This document shows, in pieces, positions 44,501-54,824 of a stretch of DNA of 64,000 nucleotides. Position 1 is the first letter of the stretch; the number at the start of each line of letters is the position of its first letter. Where the stretch lies: NCBI GenBank assembly GCA_008477525.1, contig SPDT01000010.1, positions 62,001-126,000 of the forward strand. Direction: 5' to 3'. A model generated the notes under the pieces. The model had not been told where the DNA came from, searched no databases, and saw only the letters and a program-made list of their open reading frames with translations. A program made the position numbers and the translations under genes. This stretch comes from Hypomyces perniciosus (Eukaryota > Ascomycota > Sordariomycetes > Hypocreales > Hypocreaceae).

Positions 44501-45155
44501 ACTGCGGAAACAAATCACCGAGCTTCTACGTACTAATATTGCCTCCTTTGCAAATCTGAAGTATCAGGACAGGCTTGATCCACCTTCACCAAAGCAGGTG
44601 AATGCGCTGAAGCAAATGACGGCGGCTGGATTCCTCGACCAAGTCGCCATACGTGCGGACCTAGCGCCAAACCCCCCTGAGCAATACAGGAAACCTCGTC
44701 GAGCGATTGATGTTCCTTATGTCCCTCTCATTCCATTGCAAGGAAGTGGCAGTGGCAGTGGCAGTGCCGAGGACCATTGTGTTTACATCCACCCTACCTC
44801 TTCTCTAGCACATATCAGCCCACAGGAGTGCCCCGAATACATCGTATACGCTTTCTTGCAGCGTGCGACCCCCTCCGGCATAGACTCGCAAAAGAAACCC
44901 AAGACAAGAATGCACGCTCTTACAGACGTCACTGGAGGACAGCTTGTGGGCCTAGCCAAGGGCACGCCGCTGATTAGCTACGGCAAGCCGATCAAGGAGG
45001 TCAAGGGACCGTCGTTGGCAGATGGTGCGACGACAAGAGAGTGTTGGGTTGTTCCGTATCTCAGAGCCGAGAACACTGCAGGCCAAGGTTGGCCACTACC
45101 AGCGCAAAAGGTCAAACAAAAGAAAGTCGCGGGCAAGGGATGGGTTGTTGAATAA
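41532..45155 (+). CDS. ecm16: DEAH-box RNA helicase Dhr1/Ecm16 (DHX37-like)
   Basis: Intronless, 1,207 residues. The basic N-terminal region MAKKFVPRQRKHK is followed by lysine-rich and long acidic stretches (about 240-300). The helicase core has GATGSGKT (residues 400-407), TQPRRVAA, DEAH (501-504), SAT, FLTGRNEI, TNVAETSLTIPG, and QRSGRAGRTGPG, followed by the HA2/OB-fold auxiliary region. An acidic insert (about 640-685) sits between the two RecA-like domains as in DHX37. The protein releases U3 snoRNA from the pre-ribosome during 18S rRNA maturation. A short in-frame GSGSGSGS microsatellite lies near 44744-44767. Confidence 0.96.
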   Translation: MAKKFVPRQRKHKVLAREQAQENGRHEVEDTNQEILPAQKELEEKKARMKEELKKDGVKMNSKKAKRLEKYIDSKLRKDEGRELLAKLAERKIDTTLFTSSKSLGQGRETKKQALSRALREHKAGIDPTSSTEQILFEKRQDIDDDDEDVGDASDKETKADRHTSKPTAQSASSSAVGSETQAQATTTVAVGAGLKRPLEVDDEGRPVIQKRQKRGGIKTKAPIILDEPTPSEESGDEDEWNGFSSDEGAKAQSDDGGDESDEDEDGSEEDSNSDSNEDDSEEETSEEEEIDGEQKIQRSSAFKAWAHQQRNEALGYQPLENSSSVLEIPKPENFVPRAPEQDPLPMELQPTENTTRKVFSVSIVRTPEVQEARLMLPVVSEEQRLMEAIHNHDIVVICGATGSGKTTQVPQFLYEAGYGSPDSPTPGMIGVTQPRRVAAVSMSKRVADELGDHSDVVAYQIRFEGNVGSKTAIKFMTDGVLLREVAQDFALRKYSAIIIDEAHERSVNTDILIGMLSRVIKLRTELAQEDPTIKPLKLIIMSATLRIEDLTMNSTLFPTPPPVIEVEGRQHPVTIHFARRTHHDYVEEAFQKISRGHKKLPPGGFLVFLTGRNEILELSKKLKAAFGGLRSAEGPKVQISANEAPVEVEDIEFGDVDDQDFDEMDGIESENEDEEDEFDIGDDQEVVPLKMQILPLYSLLPVKEQLRVFEEPPEGTRQIILATNVAETSLTIPGTRFVFDCGRSKERNYDRLSGVQSYEIGWISKASANQRSGRAGRTGPGHCYRLYSSAVYERDFAQFADPELLRMPIEGVVLQLKSMNLQNVVNFPFPTPPDRQSLAKAEKLLTYLSALSSGGQVTNIGTTMSVFPLSPRFARILLVGHLHDCLPYTIALVAGLSAAEVYLPENQAIPALAAKEDTAIRTTADVIAEDRQANVRRMFNQVHKNFCFLDDKSDAIKLLQVVGEFAHEPNEKWCESHFVRYKVLKEIQQLRKQITELLRTNIASFANLKYQDRLDPPSPKQVNALKQMTAAGFLDQVAIRADLAPNPPEQYRKPRRAIDVPYVPLIPLQGSGSGSGSAEDHCVYIHPTSSLAHISPQECPEYIVYAFLQRATPSGIDSQKKPKTRMHALTDVTGGQLVGLAKGTPLISYGKPIKEVKGPSLADGATTRECWVVPYLRAENTAGQGWPLPAQKVKQKKVAGKGWVVE

Positions 45156-45452
45156 TGCATCGGGCATGAAGTTTGTAAATGGCGTTGGCGTCTTTATGGA
45201 TAGAATACGTACGATCAATATCATACTTTGGCGATTTACAGCGAACGGTATATACCATACGATGACTAGGCTTCCTGGGCATCAGAAACTCTTGACTTTG
45301 CCCCCTATTTTGATATTGAGTAAAACTGGATGATTGTGCCATTCAAGCCTTCATGATCCAAAACAGATCTCGATTAATACTGGGTATCAAATGCTAACAT
45401 CATCCCAACCGCCCATATCCAACGCCAAAGATAACCCATTCCACGCGATTCA

Positions 45453-46448
45453 TTAAGAGGCCCCAGGAGTCGCTGCGGGGGTCACACTAGGACTCATCTT
45501 ACTCTTTTTCCTCTTCAGCTTCGGCACGGAAGCTGATTTTGATGTCTTATCCGACTTTGTGTCCTTCTTGTCTTCCAACTTGGCACCAAGCGTAGGTCCG
45601 TTCATAGCCCCTATTCCGGTCGGTGCTGTTGGTTGAGGTGGAGGGATTGCCTTGCGGCCTGTTGATGAGAGGTGGAATTCACCGGGGCGTCCTGTAATTG
45701 GATTCTCGTCGATGTACTCCCCACCGTGTCGCATATGAAGCATGAATGATTCTTCTGCAGCCTTTTCCAGAGATAATTCGTCGTTCTTGGTTGCTGGCGC
45801 GGGTTTTCCAGCTCCTTCAGAGACTGGCGGTTCATCTTTCGCTTCTTGCCTTTGCCGGGTTGAGGATTCGCTCGTGGGGAGATGGTATACATGGCCCATG
45901 GATGGCCTCCACTTTCTCGCAGCCTCAGCAGCCGGTAAGGCCTTTGCAATAGCCGAGGATATCGTCATCTAGGAGAGTTAGTTGCAACATATCCATTGCG
46001 GGTCCATTCCACCCACAATTCTAGAGGCAAGGATGTCGGCCAAAGTTGGAGCCATGTAGATATTCTCCCCCATGACGAAGAACGACGCGTGCACCGTAAT
46101 CTCATCCTCATCTTGATATCGTTTCCGCCTCGTCTGCTTCCGAATCACCCAGACACCAGTCCCCATACCCGGTCCCGTTTCCGCAGGCTCCTCTCCCACG
46201 ATAAATTCCAAGCCTGACATTGTCTTGAGGCGCGCCTCAAAAGTTTCACGAGTTTGGATATAGTGATACATGGCTGCGTTGTTCATGGCCTGGGCCATGA
46301 TGACGGCGTTGTTAGAGGTGCGCTCGAAGAAAGGCGATTCGGCGAAGTAGAATAGGATGGTGTTTGAATGGAGACCGCCCATCTGGGCTACTATGGGTGG
46401 AGAGCGCCATTGGATCTCGTCCAGGGGAGGTTCGTTTGGATTGGACAT
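45453..46448 (-). CDS. med6: Mediator complex subunit 6
   Basis: Two exons, 46017-46448 and 45453-45968, separated by a 48-bp intron; 315 residues. The Med6 head-module signature is obvious: PLDEIQWRSP, GGLHSNTILFYFAESPFFERTSNNA, then LKTMSGLEFIV and a long basic segment in a VWVIRKQTRRKRY stretch. Exon 2 starts at MTISSAIAKALPAAEAARKW. The lysine-rich C-terminus (KLKRKKSKMSP) is typical of fungal Med6. The complex bridges activators and RNA polymerase II. An in-frame upstream ATG at 46508 would add 20 residues; I prefer 46448 as the family usually starts here. Convergent with ECM16. Confidence 0.92.
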
Positions 46449-46768
46449 TGTGGTGGTTGTGTTGGGGAAGCAGAATATGAAAGTTTGAGAAATGGAGTCG
46501 AGCCTCATGGATGCATAGCATCAGTGACGTGGGGTTCCGTTTTAGCGCCAAAAAGGGCGGATTTATTCCGCCTAAGTTCCATCAACATTCTTCAACCTTG
46601 GCTCCGTACATCATACAATCCATCACATTTCATCTTTTCCACAGAATACCACATCAAAGATTTTACGACGCAACGATTAAGCACACGGAGGGACCGCTAT
46701 TCAATATATGTCTTATCTGTCATCGTCACACACAAAACTGATACTATTGGTTTTACCGAGAATCGACA
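46449..46768. other. divergent promoter between MED6 and the MMTAG gene
   Basis: 320 bp shared by two divergent genes for nuclear proteins. No specific site identified. Confidence 0.5.
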
Positions 46769-47491
46769 ATGGACTTGCTCTCTACCATCCGCAAGTCCGG
46801 CTCCAGAGGCGGCGTCAACTTCAGCTGGGATGAAGTGGCCAACTCTGCGCATCGCGAAAATTACCTCGGTCACAGTCTTAAGGCGCCAGTGGGAAGATGG
46901 CAGCAAGGCCGCGACCTGAACTGGTATGCCAAAGCAGACTCAGCACCGGCCGATTCCAAGGAAACAGACGAGGAGCGTCAGGAACGAGAGCGCAAAGAAG
47001 AGCTACGCAAGATCAAGGAGGCAGAGGAAGATGCGATGGCGCTTGCTTTGGGCTTGCCACCCAAGCAGCGCAATACGACAGGAGCAAATTCAATGGAAGT
47101 CCAGCCAAAGAGACAGCTCGGCGCCGCAGGCGGACCAGCATCTACGAGAGACTCAGCAGATGAACCGAGGCGAGAAAGATCACGACGGCATGGCGACCGC
47201 GACAGGAGAGAAACTAGGCGACACAGAAGCAGGAGCAGAAGTAGGAGCGGGAGTCGCAGTCGTCATCGAGATCGCGGCTACAGGCATCGCAGTCGCGATG
47301 GCGAAAGAGCCAGAGACCAGAGTCGCGATCGAAACTATGGCCGAGGCGAGCGTAGGCATCGCCGAGAGCGCGATAGGAGTCGGAGCGTTGAGCGGCGGCG
47401 GAACGACAGAAGCAGGGAACGGCATCGCTCGCGGTCAAGGGACCGCCACGGACGGCGTAATCCGGAGCCGTCTTCGCGCCGTGAAGTTTGA
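46769..47491 (+). CDS. MMTAG-domain (multiple myeloma tumour-associated protein 2 homologue), RS-rich
   Basis: Intronless, 240 residues. Residues 1-95 match the MMTAG/kinase-phosphorylation domain: MDLLSTIRKSGSRGGVNFSW, ENYLGHSLKAPVGRWQ, DLNWYAK, followed by a Glu/Arg helix and EEDAMALALGLPPK. The C-terminal 110 residues are RS/RD repeats, suggesting a nuclear location with the splicing machinery. The biochemical role of the family is not well defined. Divergent from MED6. Confidence 0.9.
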   Translation: MDLLSTIRKSGSRGGVNFSWDEVANSAHRENYLGHSLKAPVGRWQQGRDLNWYAKADSAPADSKETDEERQERERKEELRKIKEAEEDAMALALGLPPKQRNTTGANSMEVQPKRQLGAAGGPASTRDSADEPRRERSRRHGDRDRRETRRHRSRSRSRSGSRSRHRDRGYRHRSRDGERARDQSRDRNYGRGERRHRRERDRSRSVERRRNDRSRERHRSRSRDRHGRRNPEPSSRREV

Positions 47492-48235
47492 TGAGTTTCC
47501 CTCTAGAGGTGTGTTTATCATATAGAATACAGAGATACCCGGGCTCAAAGCTTATCGCCACTGATATCTGCCCATATTGATCGTCTCTGTCTTAATTTCC
47601 CCTGTAACAGTGAAATTGCAAGATGTGCTCCGTGCAGGCAAACTGGAAGCTAGATTTAGGCTTGTGCTGAGCGCCTGAGGCAGTGAGGCCCCATCTCCCA
47701 GGCGTTTGCTTAGGCGAGTTGGGACCTGAAAGGTACCGCCACAGACGCTATAAATGCCTAGCGGCCCTGATGACACCTCCAAATGCAACCAACAACTCAT
47801 TGACTCCCAGTTTGTAAGCACGTGTACGGAGTACTCCGTACGCAAGCCCAACTCCAACAACCTTGTTCGTCTATTATTGCTTGCATCACCATCACCCATT
47901 TCCATGCAGCTACGAGATCCATGCACCAGACAAGGCGACGGGTCTGTGCAGTGAATTTCGAGACGATTTCGGATTCCCTTGCGACAGATTGTTCATAAAC
48001 ACGTTTGATAATAATAGACTCCTCGGATTTAATAAGGGCACAACCCCGGCTTTTCTGTTGGTTAACTGGCCGTCACTTCACTTTCAGCTGCTTCGCATCA
48101 CTGCAACTTGCCACCTCCCGTCTTCACAACGCCACCAAGCTTGTCTCCTCACTCCTTGTCCATCTTTCTTCGTATTTCTGAGAGTAACGATGCACATATG
48201 ACCTTTCACGGTACGGTTTAACACCGCACCCAAAC
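47492..48235. other. intergenic
   Basis: About 740 bp with no recognised gene. It contains an 18-bp perfect palindrome at 47824-47841 and the leader of the sacsin-like gene. Small frames on both strands look random. Confidence 0.5.
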
Positions 48236-51200
48236 ATGGCGATGGACTACTCAAGTCTACGTGCTGCCGCCTTGCGGGATGGCGAGGACGAGGAAGCTGT
48301 CACCGTCGACACCCGAGCCCTGATCGACAAAGTCCTGGCCAGATATTCAGGAGAATGGACGACTTTGCGAGAGCTCATCCAGAATGCTGCCGATGCCCAA
48401 GCAACGACTGTCTCGATCAAGTGGGAGACACTCCCCTCCACGCAGGTTCCTCTACCGAGCACCACGAGCCGATCCGAGGTGCTGAAGCACATAATAGCGA
48501 ACCACACGTTGCGTCGACTGGTGGTCCAAAACGATGGCCAACCCTTCACAAAAACAGATTGGGGACGTTTGAAGAGAATCGCCGAAGGAAACCCTGACGA
48601 AACCAAGATCGGAGCTTTTGGTGTTGGCTTCTACAGCGTCTTCGCCGATTGTGAGGAGCCTTTCGTCAGCTCCGGGAGTGAGGCCATGGCATTCTATTGG
48701 AAAGGGAATTCTCTCTTTACCAAGAAGTCACAGCTACCTCAAGATAAATCGTCGCCGTACACGGCATTTGTCCTCGATTACAGGAATGCAACAACCCCGA
48801 TGCCGAACCTCTTGTCCGTCAGCCAGTTTCTTGCTACCAGCCTTACGTTTGTTGCGCTCGAAAAGATTGAGTTTTGGATTGATGACTACCAGATTCTGTC
48901 ACTGAAGAAGAAATCCTCCCCAAGCGTTGATCTAGCGTTGCCCCGTGACCTAGAAGCGAGAACAAAGGATAACCTCATGAAGGTGATAAGTGTTGGCCGC
49001 ACAAGCACTCAGATTGACGCATCTTTCATCAACGCAGTTGGTTGGAAGCCGCAAGCTGCGACATCAGCTACCAAGGCTTCCGAATCCTATGGCGCCCCTG
49101 ACGCTCCCTCGTTGAGATCTTTCTTCGCGAGGCTGACCTCAACAGCAGCCAACTCTACCCTCAAGTCGAGACAGCAGAATGAAGAAAACGCAGCACAGGT
49201 CAAGATAACGGAGGATGTCAGCAAACTAAACTCGTCAACCATATTCCTGCGAACCACTTCTGCGACAATCAAGACGAATGTGACTTCCTCATTTGCTGCA
49301 GAGTTAGAGCGAGCCACAAAGAAACCACCCCCAAAGACCACACGAATATCCATTCTAACGTCCTCTTACGATGAAGCGGAAGCTTCTGAGAGTTCTTCGA
49401 CGGTGAAAGGAGCTATGGCTAGAGCGACCGATGTGTTTGCTTCAGTGCTCCCAAGTAAGAAGCCCGGAGGTCGGATTTTCATAGGTTTCCCAACCATGCA
49501 GACCACTGGTGGTGGCATGCATGTCTCTGCCCCCTCAGTTATTCCAACTGTTGAAAGAGAGGCTATAGACCTAAATGCTCGATGCGTCAGGACATGGAAT
49601 GTCGAACTTCTTCGTGCTGCAGGAATTGTTGCAAGATTGGCCTTTGCCAACGAGATGGGCGATCTAGACCATAGACTACGTCGATCGGTTGAGTCTGGTA
49701 AAAGGATCTCAGCCGAATTGGTGAACAAATTCATGCCAGAGGCCTCGCACATTCAAAAAACATTCACGTTTGGCGACTCCACCCCCAGCGGACAGGTCGG
49801 ACAAATCATAGAGGAGGCTTTTTGGACTTGCTTCAAGAAGGCCTCAATCGAGATGTACTCCAGCCGCGGGGTCCTTCAGACATCTCAGGTTCGTATTGGG
49901 TCTGAAGAACTGGGTTTGTTCGTGGATAGCATTCCAGTCGTACCCAAGGAAATGGGGGATTCACAATTCGTGAGAAAGCTGATTGATTTTGGCCTTATCT
50001 CCCACATTACCGTGACAGACGTCAAGGAGGAGCTGGAAACTAAAGCCCTTACCAAGACGCAGGCCATCAATTTCATCAAGTGGGCGGGAAAGAAGAGCTC
50101 GACTGGAGAACTTGACCCTGGAAGCAGAGCTGCTCTGCTCGAGGTTGCCGTTGCCACGATGAGTGATGAGGGAGATCAGGGAGAAATCGTTGCGCTGGGC
50201 GGCATCACGAACTACCTTAATCTCGGGAAAATCCCCGCGGCCATGCCGCTTCCTCCAACAACTATTCCGTTTGCTTTGATTGCCAACACCAATGTTTCCG
50301 AGCTGGAGGCACTTGGATGGGAGCCTTTGGAAATTGTTCCTTGGCTGAGATTTCTCATCGAAACTACGTCCTCCAGGCCTGAGGAAGAGAGTCTCACGAA
50401 ATCACCCAAATTTGCCGTTGCGGTTTTGACAATCTTGGGCAAGAACTGGGAGAATTCAACTTCCAGCACCAAACTAACGGTGACGCAACTTATACAGGCA
50501 ATTCCCGCCATACCCACAAAGTTAGGTATGCGGAAGCCGACCGAGTCTTTCTTCCCGTCCGTCAAGCTCTTTGACGATTTACCCGTCATTCAAGGGTGTG
50601 ATAAAGTAAAGGAAAAGTTCCTGGTAGCTATTGGCGTCCGCAAGACCGTCGATCTGGAGACAATATTCACCCGATTACTCAATGCTTCTGGAGAGAGTGG
50701 TCAGAAGTGGAGTCATATGGAGCTCATCAAATACCTTGCATCGGTCCAGAACGACATCCCCAAGGATGATCTTATAAAACTCCGGGAATCACGATTCTGT
50801 CCTGCTGAGGCTGGCCCGAAAGGCATGGAACCAACAAAGGGCTCAGACAAGCTGCACAAGGTTTCGGAGTTGTTTGAGCCCAAGGAGTCGTTGCGAGCTC
50901 TTCGTCTGCCTGTAATTCAATGGCCAGGACCTCCTGGAAGTTTCCGTCCAGCCAGCCCCGAAGCTCGGTTCTTGGTTGTCCTCGGCCTGCGTTCTCACCC
51001 TTCGGTCCCTGAATTAGTCGACATGATGGCTTCGGGTGATGAAGCATTAAGGACTTCAGCGATGACCTACTTCATCGCCAACCATCACACCAACCGGTAT
51101 GCTGCCTTTGGTCTCAGCGACTGTCGAAAAGCCATTCTACCCCTGCAAGGGAGTACGAAGCTGGTGGCCCCTTCATCTTGTTTCACCAACGAAAGGGCTT

Positions 51201-53673
51201 CTATTTTAGGGTTTGACATCTTAAGGCAAGACCTTCATGATCATGCCAATGTAAGTTTATCCATTCTCTCAGTACAACGAGTGGCTAACAGCATACAAGA
51301 AATTCGGCGTTGCGAGAGACCCACCGATGGTAGAGTGCGTTAATCGTCTATTGTCTAGTCCTCCTCAAAGCCAGCATGCCGCCGTCGCTCTCTTCAGCTA
51401 CTTCGCCTCACGCATCAGTGAACTTGGAGAGAATAGCCTTGTGAAACTGCGGAATGCCACCATCGTACCAGTTAATAGGCCAAGTCTGTCTCGGTCGTCC
51501 GAAAAATCCACCACAACCCTATCACACATTAGCCCATCGCGTGCCTATTTGGGAACTTCATCAACATACGGTGACATTTTTGACTTTGTTGACTTTGGCC
51601 ACGATGGAAACGCTTTTCTGTTCAAATGCGGCGCAAAGAGTGAGCCGACCAAACTGGAAGTTGCATATATGGCGTGCAACGAACCGGCAAGACTTCTCAG
51701 TGTCTTGCAAAGTCCGGAAAAGTACATGGATTTGCTTAAGTCGTTGGCTGAGGCGTCGTCAACGCTGCATCGTGACAAAGATCTCTGGCGGAAGTTGAAG
51801 TCATGTCCCTGCCTTCTAGCCTACAAGGAACTGGCAGCGCCATCCAAGGGCAATAATGCCGATATGGATGAAGATGAGGCACCCATAAAACAGTACCAGC
51901 TTGCTACAGCCAATCAAATCGTGGTGGTTGACGACATCATCAGCTATCGGCTTTTCAAGGAGCATCTCATTTGTGCACCGGAAGAGGATGCCTTAGAGAC
52001 ATTCTACCTGAAGCTCGGTGCGCAGAAGCTAAGCAGCATTGTTCAAGAGGATGTGCGAATCGGTTCTCATACGGCTAGAAGCAAGACTGCGGAATCGCTT
52101 AGAAAGCATGTTCTCGAACGGTCCAAGCTCTTCCTCTATGAATACGCCAACTACCGTCGGGATGCCATCAAGCATGACACCAAGTGGCTCGAAAAGAACT
52201 TGACTGTGGAAATGGTTCGCTCAGTAGCACTTCGGCGGACATTGAATGGCCATAGACAATCCCACACTGAAAAGCGCTCCGCGGCTGCAACTAATTCAAG
52301 CGGAACGTGGGTTCTCTACGTGGCGGATGACGGACAGCCTGATATGTACCAAGTCGGTCAAGCCCTATGCCAGATGCTTCTTGACCGACCAAATCAGCAA
52401 GCATACTTGTTCTTTGAGCCCTTTTTGGCTCTAGATTTGTATGGTTTGAGAGCTCGCGGGTACAATGTGGACCGTATTCTCCGAGCCAAGGCTGCTGAGG
52501 CAAGGATTGCAGAGGAAGAGAGACGCAAAGCGTTAGAAGAAGAGCAAAAGAAGATACGGGAAAGAGAGAAGCTCTGGGCCCAACAAGCTCAGACGACAGA
52601 TCAGGGTAACACACTAGAGCCCAAGGCTGCTGAAGCCGCAAGGGATGTTGCCAGAACTCCGGAGCCTCCGCATCCCAATATGCCTGGGGCCTGGGGCTCA
52701 CCGGATGATAATGGATTGGAAAAGACTACACAGCCGAAGAGGGGTGGGGGCTTATTCTCCAACCTGAGTCGTCGACTTGGATTTGACACTCGTGACGATA
52801 AAGAAGAGTCTCAACAAGTTGAGCAATTCATGGACAACAAGCCCACTGAGGCAGGAAACGTGGCGGACAATGGCAAGCAGCCTCAGCAGGATAATGGAAG
52901 AGTGACAAGCCCAGCAGTTATCCAACAGAACCTGCTCAACGCCGTCAATGCCACTCGGCCTCATGGATCCAATGGTGTCTACTCAGAGCCCCAGGTCAGC
53001 GAAGTCAAAGAGCAGGCCACGTATTGTGATAAGACACCAGCACAGAATATTATATTCGTGGCTGAAGCTGCAAACGGCATGAAGATGTATGTTTCACGGG
53101 AAATGGGCGCTGTTGCTGCTGATTTCCTGGCGACCAACATTGGCGCGATAAACTCGTTTGCCACGTTGCTTGTCGAAGTTGGGAATGTGTATTCTCTGGC
53201 TCCTGAAGTGCTCCACATATTCTACGATGAAACCGGCGGGACGATTGCATTTAATACGGGCGGGAGCATCTTTTGCAATCTCCGGTTCTTCTTGCAACTG
53301 CATGCAGCACGGTTGGATAGCCAGCAAGGGACTGCAAGAGCTGAAGCAGCGACATGGTGGTGGGTTGTGTTGGCCCATGAGTTGGCTCACAACCTTGTGT
53401 CAACCCACAACTCTGATCACAGTTACTACACGTAAGTTGATATCCTTTGGCTTTTTTGGCGATTTTACCTGCTAATAGCGCTCTAGTGAGTCGTTCATAC
53501 AACAGTACATTGGAAAGATGATGGCGAAGACAGCACAATGGTTGCAGAATCCACCCGAGACGGCCCAACGACCAGCTCAACCTCCTTCAGAATCACCTTC
53601 CGAACCTCGAGGGCCTCCACCGCCTTATAGAGAAGTAAACACGCGGCGAGCGGCTGATTATATGTTTGGTTAA
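48236..53673 (+). CDS. sacsin-like GHKL ATPase-type protein (DUF3684), with C-terminal HExxH motif
   Basis: Three exons: 48236-51250, 51300-53431 and 53487-53673; 1,777 residues. The N-terminal region has a Hsp90/sacsin-type GHKL ATPase fold: the N-box E46LIQN50AAD53AQ, then DETKIGAFGVGFYSVF for the G1 box. The fungal DUF3684 middle follows. A coiled-coil, Lys/Glu-rich segment (about 1395-1435) and disordered linker precede a short C-terminal domain with HELAHNLVSTH at residues 1698-1708, a zinc-protease-type HExxHxxxxxH pattern, followed by a further His at 1712. The protein is often listed as 'ATP-binding, sacsin-like'; plant NO VEIN is a related type. Its substrate and partners are unknown. 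The exon 1/2 junction restores DHANKFGVARDPP, and exon 2/3 joins within YYT/ESF. No membrane segment or signal is evident. Confidence 0.85.
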
Positions 53674-54126
53674 TGATGAGATTGCATTGCACGGCGTTTT
53701 GTGCTCTTTAGCATCAGACGGGCCGCTGATAGACAGATTAATGAGCTACGAGATTCGGGGCTAGACCCTTTGTCACGACATTTGTGGTGATATACATTTA
53801 GATGCTGTTCAATAGATAGCAATACAATAATAGCTTGTAAAGGAACCCTCAGAAATCCATTGTCAAGAAGTAAGTCATGGGGCTCAAGTCCCATTCGAGA
53901 AAGTTAGTGCCGTCTTAAGGGAATGGACTTTGGAGCTGCGTGACAAAGCACGTGACCAATTATCCAGTAATTGCAGCTCCTCCAACCTCACCACTATCAC
54001 GACTCTCGAGTCTGATGCGAAGCAACCCGTCCATTCCGCTCGTGAACGGCCAATTCCCCGCCAAAACCGGCACAAAAACCCAAACCACTTTGGCCTAACC
54101 CCCGCCTGAGCGACCAATTGCCCACC
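53674..54126. other. intergenic between the sacsin-like gene and the complex I subunit gene
   Basis: 453 bp, both flanking genes on the plus strand. Nothing recognised. Confidence 0.5.
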
Positions 54127-54491
54127 ATGGTGCACCGCATCGCCTTCTGGAGCTGCTTCGGTCCGTACAGCCCAATCTGACTCCCGATAAACCACCTACG
54201 AAGGCCCCTCCCTCGGCAATCTACGATGCTAATGTTTTTTTTCTTTGTTTGTGTTTTTTAGGCCTTGCCGTGCGCTTCTGGCAAGTTGGTATCGAGATGC
54301 GCCCTTTCTTCAACAAGTCCTCGCTGTGGGCGTACCCCGTCTATGCCGTTGGCGGCGCGAGCTTCGGATACTGGCTGCAGGGTGTGGATGACAAGCAGGC
54401 GGCGATGCTGAATGATCGCAAGGCGGCTCTGTTGGAGAAGAGGGCGAGGAAGGCTCAGAGGGATGCGGAGAGGCAGCAGCAAGAGGCTTGA
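54127..54491 (+). CDS. small mitochondrial complex I accessory subunit (14 kDa/NDUFC2-like)
   Basis: Two exons, 54127-54160 and 54262-54491; 87 residues. MVHRIAFWSCFGLAVRFWQVGIEMRPFF with LWAYPVYAVGGASFGYWLQG shows a membrane segment (about 26-55) followed by a basic helix (LLEKRARKAQRDAERQQ). This matches the small fungal protein usually annotated as an NADH-ubiquinone oxidoreductase 14 kDa-type subunit. Relatives are integral inner-membrane accessory subunits. The name is from memory of the family and not from a search. The donor is an unusual GTCCGT; the alternative of no splicing would not give the conserved sequence. Confidence 0.7.
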
Positions 54492-54824
54492 AGGGGGCTG
54501 TTTTGATGACGATGATGGAGGGCGGCAGTGGAGGAAAATGGGGCGGGCCGGATTGTACATATATGGGAATATACGGCTGCTGAAGAGGAACTTTGGAATT
54601 GACAAACGGGTTCTATGTTTGTGAAATGTGGATGGGGAGTGGATGGCGATTTTACACAATTCACTGAGGACCAGGATTGACGGTTACGAGACGACATTTG
54701 CCGGGGTCCCAGCATGATGGCCACAATGGAGAACAGAGGAAATGGCAATAAGTTTCATATCAATGCCTTTTTGCAGTGGACTCACGAGATTTTTATTTTT
54801 CTACTTGCAGGATGTCAGATCCGA
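54492..54824. other. convergent 3' region between complex I subunit and GCD2
   Basis: 333 bp carrying the two 3' UTRs. No gene recognised. Confidence 0.5.
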
